A stretch of 43,282 bases of DNA from Ignavibacteriaceae bacterium (lineage in GTDB: Bacteria; Bacteroidota; Ignavibacteria; Ignavibacteriales; Ignavibacteriaceae), in assembly GCA_014860115.1 (NCBI GenBank), contig JACZKK010000195.1, positions 1-43,282 on the forward strand. Direction: 5' to 3'. The translations under genes and the position numbers were made by a program. The stretch's first letter is position 1. Every line of letters starts with the position of its first letter. The notes below the pieces were generated by a model, which was not told the origin of the DNA, searched no databases, and worked only from the letters and a program-made list of their open reading frames with translations. Shown one piece after another: positions 17,084-25,400 of the stretch.

Positions 17084-17115
17084 CAAAATATAATTGAAAA
17101 AGTTCTAAGTAACAA
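17084..17115 (-). promoter_or_regulatory. promoter for the 24-codon ORF / nif3 leader
   Basis: Minus strand: TTG at 17115-17113, a 20-base spacer, then TATATTTTG at 17092-17084 (TAnnTTTG with one extra T). It lies just after the ispG stop, giving the downstream genes their own start. Confidence 0.5.
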
Positions 17116-17128
17116 CTTGCAAAAATCC

Positions 17129-19126
17129 TCAGAAAATGTCATTTCCTGCTGGTTCTGACCAATTTCCGTCTTCTCTGATTAAGTCAATCAGTTCATCAAC
17201 TGCCTGAGAAGACGGAACACTTCGCTTAACAATATCTTTTCCTTTATACAAGGTTATCTTATCAACACCGCTACCAACATAACCATAATCTGCATCGGCC
17301 ATTTCACCGGGACCATTCACTATACAACCCATAATTGCAATCTTTACTCCTTTGAGATGTTCCGTGCGTTTTCTAATCATCTCTGTTGTTTCCTGTAAAT
17401 CGAATAGTGTTCTACCGCATGAGGGACAGGCTATGTATTCTGTTTTTGATATTCGTGTTCGTGTTGCCTGCAGGATACCGAAGAGAGTGCGGTTGATATA
17501 TTTTTCTTTTAATTCTTTTACAAATGTCCGTTTACTGATTTTTTCAGAATCTGATTTTTCTGTTTCGGTTGTAAGCCAGACACCATCTCCCAAACCATCA
17601 ATAAGTAGTGCCCCAAAATCGGTTGAGGAATAAAGGCGAACTTCATCAAGTGAAAGCTTTTGGTAATCTCTTTTTATGATGACAGGATTTTTAATCTCTC
17701 GATTTATTAACTCAAAGAAAAGTCTTCGCTGCTCGGCCATTCCATGTTCGTTTTCTGTTTCGATAATAAGGACTAATCTATTATCAGATTTTATTTTGTT
17801 TGAAAGCTCTTCTCCAAGATCACTTAATTTGAATCTTAAAAAGTTTAATTGATCGGAAAAACTTCTACTTCTTAAATATTCATCTTTATTAAAGAGAGGA
17901 AATCTCAATTTTTTAGAATCAAGATTCTCCCATTGATCGCAGTCGATTATGAGTTTAAGATTTTCCGGCAACGTGAAGGGGATATCTTGCTTTCCCAGAT
18001 AAATTATATCTGCGGCGGCATCGGCTAAAAACCATTTATCGGAGGGTTCATCATATCTGTAGCCAATGTCCGTAAGATCTTTTTGAGTTGAAATATTTCT
18101 TGAACTATAGTCAGCTATTACGACGGGAACATTACTTCCACCGATTCCTGACACCTCAAAGGTTTCTCTTCTCTTGTACGTAATCGGATCAATTGGAATT
18201 TCAGATATAAGTTTAATCGGTGTATGATTTTGTCTACTCTTGTATCTATCTGCCAATGAGATTGCAACCGGGGCTTCATACTCAGGATCTTCGGTGAGCG
18301 AAACTCTTATCGTATCTCCAATTCCATCTTCGAGTAGTGCACCGATTCCAACCGCTGATTTTATTCTACCATCTTCACCTCCACCAGCTTCAGTTACACC
18401 AAGATGGATTGGATAGTTCATTCCTTCATCTTCCATTTTCTGAATCAATAATCTGTAAGCCTGAACCATCACTTGCGGATTGCTTGCCTTCATTGAAAGA
18501 ACGATACTGTGATAATCTAGGGCCTCACAAATTCTTACAAACTCTAAAGCAGATTCAACCATTCCTAACGGAGTATCGCCAAAGCGATTCATTATTCTGT
18601 CAGAAAGAGAACCGTGGTTTGTTCCAATCCTCATTGCGGTTCCGCACTCTTTGCAGATTTTTACCAGCGGAGTAAACCTTTCTTTTATTCTATCGAGTTC
18701 TTCCAGGTATTCCTGGTCGGTGTATTCGAACTGCTCAAACTTTTTCTTATCAACATAATTACCCGGATTGATTCTAACTTTCTCGACAATTCGTGCAGCA
18801 AGTTCAGCAGCATTTGGTGTGAAGTGAATATCTGCAATCAATGGAACATTATATCCGCGGGCTCTCAATTCTTTTTTTATATTTTCAAGATTTTTTGCTT
18901 CGTTTATACTTGGTGCGGTGATGCGTACATATTCACATCCTGCTTCGACCATTCTTATAGTTTGCTCAACTGTTGCAATTGTGTTCATCGTGTCGGTGAT
19001 TGTCATCGACTGAATGCGGATAGGATTGTTTCCGCCAAGAGGAACATCTCCAATTTTCACTTCTCTTGTTTTATATCGCGAGTATTCGGTTAAACTGTTG
19101 CAATATTTTTTTATTGTTTGGATCAT
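17129..19126 (-). CDS. ispG: 4-hydroxy-3-methylbut-2-enyl diphosphate synthase, long form
   Basis: Iron-sulfur enzyme of the MEP pathway that reduces MEcPP to HMBPP. Seen: N-terminal TIM-barrel half with IQSMTITDT, TAPSINEA, DIHFTPNAA and VRINPGN; a middle insert of roughly 270 residues (about 280-550); and the C-terminal [4Fe-4S] domain with C567, C570 (CPSC) and C601 (MGCIVNGPGEM). At 665 residues it is the long three-domain type found in Bacteroidota, Chlamydiae and plants, against about 370 in E. coli. It follows the DJ-1/PfpI gene by 12 bases. Confidence 0.95.
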   Translation of the reverse strand: MIQTIKKYCNSLTEYSRYKTREVKIGDVPLGGNNPIRIQSMTITDTMNTIATVEQTIRMVEAGCEYVRITAPSINEAKNLENIKKELRARGYNVPLIADIHFTPNAAELAARIVEKVRINPGNYVDKKKFEQFEYTDQEYLEELDRIKERFTPLVKICKECGTAMRIGTNHGSLSDRIMNRFGDTPLGMVESALEFVRICEALDYHSIVLSMKASNPQVMVQAYRLLIQKMEDEGMNYPIHLGVTEAGGGEDGRIKSAVGIGALLEDGIGDTIRVSLTEDPEYEAPVAISLADRYKSRQNHTPIKLISEIPIDPITYKRRETFEVSGIGGSNVPVVIADYSSRNISTQKDLTDIGYRYDEPSDKWFLADAAADIIYLGKQDIPFTLPENLKLIIDCDQWENLDSKKLRFPLFNKDEYLRSRSFSDQLNFLRFKLSDLGEELSNKIKSDNRLVLIIETENEHGMAEQRRLFFELINREIKNPVIIKRDYQKLSLDEVRLYSSTDFGALLIDGLGDGVWLTTETEKSDSEKISKRTFVKELKEKYINRTLFGILQATRTRISKTEYIACPSCGRTLFDLQETTEMIRKRTEHLKGVKIAIMGCIVNGPGEMADADYGYVGSGVDKITLYKGKDIVKRSVPSSQAVDELIDLIREDGNWSEPAGNDIF

Positions 19127-19138
19127 ATTTCGTAAAAA

Positions 19139-19660
19139 TCATTTAGTAAGATGAAGAATAGCTTCAGCAAACTGCAAAGCCGAACAGGCATCATTTGCTG
19201 TTACTACAGTTCCATCAACAATTACTTTCTTTTCTTGATAATCAATTCCAGCGTTAATTAGTTCCATTTTGTCTTCGGAATAGCAAGTAGCTTTTTTATT
19301 TTGCAGAATTCCTGCTTTTGCAAGAATTATCGGTGAAGAGCAAATTGCGGCTACAACCTTTTTAGAGTCGAAGAATTCTTTAATGATTTTGTGCAGCGTT
19401 TCATTTTTCCAGTAGGCTTTGCAGCCGGTTCCACCTATTAAAATGAATGCAGCAAAATTATTGGTGTTCACGTTAAAAAAACTAGTATCTGATTTCACTT
19501 TCATTCCTTTACTGCCAGAGCAAACCGAATGGTCATCCGACGTGATAAAAATTTGTTTGCCGGCTTTCAACAATCTTTTCCTGACGATTGTAAATTCTTC
19601 TTCATTAAAATCTATTTTGGGGAGAAAAATCAGAAAGCTATTTTGTGTTGGATTTATCAT
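19139..19660 (-). CDS. DJ-1/PfpI family protein
   Basis: A 173-residue protein of the DJ-1/PfpI class I GATase-like superfamily, which includes protein/methylglyoxal deglycases, chaperones and proteases. Seen: AAFILIGGTGCKAYW, then the nucleophile-elbow AAICSSPIILAKAGIL with the conserved Cys, and TANDACSALQFAEAIL at the C-terminus. The start at 19660 is preferred, with AGAAGA just upstream; the upstream ATG at 19684 lies inside the promoter -7 element. Likely cotranscribed with ispG. The specific activity is not predictable. Confidence 0.87.
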   Translation of the reverse strand: MINPTQNSFLIFLPKIDFNEEEFTIVRKRLLKAGKQIFITSDDHSVCSGSKGMKVKSDTSFFNVNTNNFAAFILIGGTGCKAYWKNETLHKIIKEFFDSKKVVAAICSSPIILAKAGILQNKKATCYSEDKMELINAGIDYQEKKVIVDGTVVTANDACSALQFAEAILHLTK

Positions 19661-19681
19661 TCTTCTATTCAAATTTGCATA

Positions 19682-19689
19682 CAAATATA
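19682..19689 (-). promoter_or_regulatory. -7 element of the DJ-1/ispG promoter
   Basis: TATATTTG on the minus strand, an exact TAnnTTTG match, 22 bases before the chosen start at 19660. The expected -33 region is T-rich but has no clean TTG. Confidence 0.45.
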
Positions 19690-19782
19690 TGAAATATGAT
19701 TCGCTGTGAAAAAGTTAGCATTCTATACTTAACAAATGATGAAAATAACGATTATATTTACCATTGAATTGCTCAAACAAAT

Positions 19783-21657
19783 ATGCGAATCGCCGAATCA
19801 AAAATAGAAGAAATACGTAACTCGATTGATATTGTGGATGTGATATCACAGCACGTTCAACTTCGAAAGCGAGGGAAAAACTTCATTGGGCTTTGTCCAT
19901 TTCATTCAGAAAAAACTCCCTCGTTTACTGTAAGTGAAGACAAACAGATATTTCACTGCTTTGGTTGTCATACCGGCGGAAATGTTTTTAAGTTTTTAAC
20001 CGAGTTTCATAAGATATCTTTTGTCGAAGCTGTTCAGGAACTTGCAGAGCAGCAGGGAATTACAATTGAGTTTGATAAAGCCGAATACACTGAACAGCAA
20101 TCCGAGCAAGAAGTTCTTTATGATATCAACACAGAAGCAGCAAGATACTTTTTAAATAATCTTTTAAACGATGATGAAGGGGAATTTGCGAGAAAATATC
20201 TTCACGGAAGAAATATCAAAACACAAACACTTCGTTCATTTGGATTGGGTTATGCTTTAAAAGGCTGGGAAAATTTTATAAACTTTGCCAAGAGCAGAAA
20301 CTTAAATATTGATAAATGTGTTCAACTTGGTTTGATTGGCAAAAATTCTGAAGGAAAGTTATATGACAAGCTTCCAGGAAGATTAATATTTCCAATCTTC
20401 TCGCCGAATGGCAGAGTGATTGCTTTTGCCGGAAGAGTTCTTGATGCAAAAGATACCGGCGCAAAATACATAAACTCACCTGAATCACTCATCTATATTA
20501 AAGGAAGAATTCTCTACGGACTTTCATTTGCCAAAGATGATATCCGCCGCCTTGATAAAGCGATAATTGTTGAAGGTTATATGGATTTGATTTCACTTTA
20601 CCAAAGCGGAATAAAAAATGTGGTTGCAGTTTCAGGCACTGCTTTGACGGATGACCAGGTTCAGCTTTTATCGAGATACACAAAAAATGTTGTGCTTCTG
20701 TTCGATGCTGATGTTGCGGGAATTAAAGCTTCAATGAGAAGCATAGAGATTTTATTGAAAAGAGATATGGAAGTAAAAATTGTTTCTTTGCCGAAAGGAG
20801 AAGACCCTGATTCTTACGTTAACAAATATGGTAAAGAAGAATTTGAGGAGCTTATCAAAAGAGCCGAAAACTTTTTAGAATACGAAAGTAAGCACTATGA
20901 ATCACAGGGAAAGTTTGAAGATCCCTCAACTGCGGCAGAAGCAATAAGAGAGTTAGTTAAACCAGTAGCTTTGATAAATGATGAGTTAAAGAGAAATCTT
21001 CTTATAAGAAGCATTGCTCAAAAATTTAACCTCAGAGAAAAGTTGATTGAATCGGAACTCGATAAACAAATAAAACAAGTCAAAAGATTTGAGAAAACTG
21101 ATGTAAAGGTATTTCAAAATAGAAAAGCCGAAGAAACTACAGCAACACTTATTGATGCGGTTCCCGAAATTTCGCCGGTTCTTTACAATCTTGAAAGGGA
21201 AATTATAAAATTACTATTTGAAGCCGATAGACCGGTAGCAGAGTTAATATTTAACTATCTGCATCCTGAGGATTTTTCTAATACTTTAAATCGTGAACTA
21301 TTTGAAAGAGTAAAAGATGAGTTTGAGAATGAAGATAATTTCACAACAAGTGGTTTGGTGGGTGTCCTCAATGATGAGAGAAAAGAAACTTACGTTCGTG
21401 AACTTACATTTGATAAATATTCCGTCAGCAGCAGTTGGGAAGACAGGTTCCCGAGCATAACTGCAGAAATAACGATGATGAGATTTGCGAAAGATACTGT
21501 GGTGAAATTCGTTATGGAAAGAATAGAAAAAAGAATTCAATCCAATCGCAGAGAAATTGAACTGAGCGACAACGAAAAAAAACATCTGGAACTGATGAAA
21601 GCAAACAACGAACTTGAGCAGGAAAAGAAAAGAATCAGGGAAGAATTAGGCGAATAA
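19783..21657 (+). CDS. dnaG: DNA primase DnaG
   Basis: Synthesises RNA primers at the replication fork. Seen: N-terminal CHC2 zinc finger with C38, H41, C59 and C62; RNA polymerase core with SPNGRVIAFAGRVL; Toprim domain with IVEGYMDLISL (about residue 265) and LLFDADVAGIKA (about 305) followed by EDPDSYV; and a C-terminal helicase-interaction region ending in a charged helix. The length of 624 residues is normal. It is divergent from the DJ-1 gene; rpoD and rpsU, frequent partners, are not next to it. Confidence 0.96.
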   Translation: MRIAESKIEEIRNSIDIVDVISQHVQLRKRGKNFIGLCPFHSEKTPSFTVSEDKQIFHCFGCHTGGNVFKFLTEFHKISFVEAVQELAEQQGITIEFDKAEYTEQQSEQEVLYDINTEAARYFLNNLLNDDEGEFARKYLHGRNIKTQTLRSFGLGYALKGWENFINFAKSRNLNIDKCVQLGLIGKNSEGKLYDKLPGRLIFPIFSPNGRVIAFAGRVLDAKDTGAKYINSPESLIYIKGRILYGLSFAKDDIRRLDKAIIVEGYMDLISLYQSGIKNVVAVSGTALTDDQVQLLSRYTKNVVLLFDADVAGIKASMRSIEILLKRDMEVKIVSLPKGEDPDSYVNKYGKEEFEELIKRAENFLEYESKHYESQGKFEDPSTAAEAIRELVKPVALINDELKRNLLIRSIAQKFNLREKLIESELDKQIKQVKRFEKTDVKVFQNRKAEETTATLIDAVPEISPVLYNLEREIIKLLFEADRPVAELIFNYLHPEDFSNTLNRELFERVKDEFENEDNFTTSGLVGVLNDERKETYVRELTFDKYSVSSSWEDRFPSITAEITMMRFAKDTVVKFVMERIEKRIQSNRREIELSDNEKKHLELMKANNELEQEKKRIREELGE

Positions 21658-21672
21658 AAAAGTAATTAAAAT

Positions 21673-22404
21673 TTATTTTCCCAATCCTTCAACCAACTCA
21701 CGCCTTATCAAATCAGCGTGAGATGAATTAATCGTATAAACATTCAGGTTTATTTTGTATCCACCCTCAGCAGAAGAAATGATTTCAATTGCTGGCTCCT
21801 TGCCCGAAAGATACCAGGGGGAATTGTAAATTCTTTTTCTTATTGATTCTCTAAGTGATTTTGTTTCCGAATCTTCATTCAAATGCAAAGTAATTAAATG
21901 ACTTTCATATTTTTCATCGGGCGAGAGTTTGCTGAAATAATCGCCACTGATTTTATTGTAGGGAACTCTAACTGCTTCTCCTTCATCGGTTTCAAATTCA
22001 AGATATCTTAAGGTTGTCTTAATAATTTTCCCGCTTTTATTGTTAAGACGGATCATTTTATTTAACTCAAAATAATTTTCACTCTTAAGAATAATACCGG
22101 CAACAAAATCTCTGCCCCAGAACCATCCCAATAATCCTAATAAAATAATAGTAATCGTTGATGTAATTACCGGCAGCAAATCCGTATCTCCAAAGATGCT
22201 GTAAATAATCCAGAAAATTATTGTTGCTGCAAGTGCCAGATCGAGTATTGGAAGAATTTTTTTCAGGAAGACATAAGATCTTCTGAAAGGCTTAACATAG
22301 CTTATAAACTTTACGAGAATTCTTATCAGAAAATATACTGCGAAAACAAAAGCAAGGAATTCAATTGTTGAGAAAAACGGAAGTCTAAATGCGCCCGGCA
22401 TCAT
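21673..22404 (-). CDS. MscS-like mechanosensitive channel domain protein
   Basis: A 243-residue membrane protein. Seen: about three hydrophobic segments (residues 8-30, 48-70, 76-96), then the MscS core with WFWGRDFVAGIILKSE, a beta domain with MIRLNNKSGKIIKTTLRYLEFET and VRVPYNKIS, and a C-terminal alpha/beta domain. This order matches MscS-type channels that release ions on hypo-osmotic shock. The pore helix is less Gly/Ala-rich than in E. coli MscS, so gating may differ. Its ATG overlaps the stop of the giant permease-ATPase gene by 4 bases, pointing to joint production and a shared ion or volume task (inference). Confidence 0.78.
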   Translation of the reverse strand: MMPGAFRLPFFSTIEFLAFVFAVYFLIRILVKFISYVKPFRRSYVFLKKILPILDLALAATIIFWIIYSIFGDTDLLPVITSTITIILLGLLGWFWGRDFVAGIILKSENYFELNKMIRLNNKSGKIIKTTLRYLEFETDEGEAVRVPYNKISGDYFSKLSPDEKYESHLITLHLNEDSETKSLRESIRKRIYNSPWYLSGKEPAIEIISSAEGGYKINLNVYTINSSHADLIRRELVEGLGK

Positions 22405-25400
22405 ATTATAACCATCCTCTCTTTAAGCAATTTTGTTAAATATGGTTCCAGGAAGAAGTTGATACCATAAACACCCGGAGACTTTTCGAGAATAATTCCT
22501 GATCGAAGAAGCGCTTTTACCATATCATCACATTTTTGGTCGCTAACATTCATCAGTTGTTTAAGTGTTTCTGTGGAAATTCTTCTGTGCAGTAAAATCT
22601 GAGAAATATATATCAGCCAATCATCGTCAAGATTGTGCAGAGCTGAAGTATCAGGCACAACAGGGTGTTTAATCGTTACCGTGTTGCTTTCTACTTTTGT
22701 TATGTTGGCAATCCAGGCATTCAATGCAATTCCAACATTTCCATTCGAGTAATTAAAATAATCATCAAACAAACCAGCGAGTTTTATTTCTCCCAGCTCT
22801 TCATCAAGTTTATTACCGAGTTTAAATTTTATCCCGCTTGAATCATGCCGCAAAAGAATTATTTCTTTAAGTGCCTCAGAATCGAAAGGTTCACATTGGA
22901 TAGTTGAAATAAATAAATCATCCAGCTTATTTATTGTATTCATCAGTCTGAATGAATGAATATTACAGTTAACAATAAACAAAATTTTATTTGAATGATC
23001 ACGGATGAGTTTTGCAATCGCATCAATTACTTCAAATCCTTTTTCACTTCGTTCCCACCATAACTCGAGATCATTTATAATTATTGTGCTGTTTTGAGGA
23101 AGAGCAGTAATAATTTCCTCAATAGAGCCGTGAATGTTTGTTGATTTTTTCAACATTTGTTCGAACACATTCAGTTGAGCTGAAGTTGCGCCGGGTGATT
23201 TAAGTGAGAAGATACGATCTGTTCTAAAATATTTTGAAGCGATCATTCTCGATAATGTAGTTTTCCCAGAGTTTCTTTCGCCAAGAATTAACAAGCCACC
23301 AAAATATCCGGCTTTGTAATTTCTAATCGCAGTGGCTGCACTTGCAAATTCACTGTTCATTCCAACCCTAAAGTCACTGCTTACACGTGATGTTCCGCTG
23401 AAAAGCTTTTTATAGTAATATGGAATGAGTGAATAAACTGCAGGATTCGGACTGATTGAATTGACGAGCCTTAACACCGGATCAATTACAGAAATATCTT
23501 TTTCTTCAAATGTTTTTTGTCTTCGTGCAAACAACCTGCCTTTACTTTTGCCATAGATCAGATTGACAATTACGATGCGAAATGTTTTTGAGATTTTATC
23601 AGAAAATTCGGATAAGCCGCTCAATACTTTTCTACCTTCCTTATGCCTGATACTTTGTCCGAGTTCAGTAGAAGCTTTCAGGATTGAGTAAGAACTTAAT
23701 GGCTCAGCAGTGAAAATAAAATCCTTTTCTATTTTCTCCTTGATGTCAATCTCAAGATTTAAAATGATCTGGTTTTCTTTATTAATTTTTCTTTCGAATT
23801 CCATTACAGAGGTTTCGAGAACCTGCTTCTTTCGGTTTTGATCCATCAAATCATCTTCAAGAGTACCGATTGAAAAGTTAGTCAGGTTTACAATATCCTT
23901 GACGTTTTCACTAACATCAATTAAGGATTCACCGACGTCATTAATTTTATTTTGAATTGATTCTATAAAATTAGTTTGGATCAAATGCTCTGCAAGCCTT
24001 CTGTACTGGACAACTGATGGTTCTGCTTCTTTGAATATCCGCTCTTCGGCAGCAATAAAAAATTCCGCAGAAGGAATTTCAACTTTCTCCGGTAGGTCGG
24101 AATAAAGTTCCCGTGCATCCTCAAAGTCTTCCTCAACTTGTTTTGATATTTCAGCGGAAGGATTGGTTACGGTTAAAAACTCAAACGAATTAATTTTTCC
24201 CTCTTTAATTTTTAATTCATCAGCTTGTAGACTTTCAATTTCCGTGTAATAATTATCTCTCAGGTAAGTAGAAATATTTTGTGATATATCGGATTGAATA
24301 GACTTCAATCTTCCTTTAAGCCAGAGGGAATTGATTGTTAAACTGAAGTTCTCGATAAAATATTTGTAGTTCTTATTCCAGATATAAGAAAAACCATCGA
24401 GGTATTCTATCTTGCTTCGAAATGATTTTATTGTTTTAAGTTTTCGTTCTATCTCAAAATTAACTGTTGGTTTTTCTGTCAATTCATTCATCTCAGAAAG
24501 ATGTTCGCGCCAATCATTTAACAGTTTATTTTTTAAGCTGCGATTAAGTGCTGTCAGTTGGTTTTCAATTTTATCAAATCTCTCCAAAACATCTTTTTGT
24601 TCCTTTTCAATTAAGCTAACCGACATTTCATTTTTTGTGTTGAGATTTAATAACCGGTCCAGACTATCATTTAATGAATCAATTAATGATTTACTCTCGG
24701 AAAAGAAGGAAAGCGTTCCCAAACCATATTCATTTAAAATTTCTGATGAACTGACTTCACTTTGGTTCTTCAAATAATATTGAAGCAGCTGCCGGTATTT
24801 TATTTCAATTGTGATTGGCTTTTTTGTAAACCTTGCTCGGATCTTTTTTCTAAGCTTGAATATTTTAACCAGAAGACTTTCGTTTTCCTTTGCCTTCAAG
24901 TCTTCTTTATAAAAATGAACAACAAGATCTTTAGACTGCCGATCTATTAAGTCCGAAAGCCTGGTTTTAAAGGACTCAATTGAATCTTTAAAAATATTTT
25001 CGAATGATTCGTCCAGTTCTGCACGGTATTCATCCGAAATTCTATTGATCTGAAAGAGAAGATCATTTAATGATTTGTTCAGCAACCTTGTGAACCGTGG
25101 TTTATCAGTTTCTTCAACAGCTCTTAGCATAACATCAAATTGTCTTTCAGCTATATTTCGCAGCGAACTCAGTAATTCGTTGTGCTTTTCTGAAACCTGA
25201 TTAATTGAATCTTCACAAAACGAGGAAGTAATTTTTATTATTTCCTGATCGAGTTTTTCCCAATTACCTGCAATTACTTCGTTACGCGTAACTGGTAAAG
25301 CAGGCAGAGATTTGTTTTCTGCAAATGATATTTCTTTTTCAGTTTCAACTATCCTTGAGATACCAATATCAATCTTTTCAAAAAAGGATGATGAATGAAT

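Noticed and set aside
18614-19093. 159-codon plus-strand ORF opposite ispG
   Set aside because: Shadow of a highly conserved catalytic domain; composition is Phe/Ser/Cys rich with no family resemblance.
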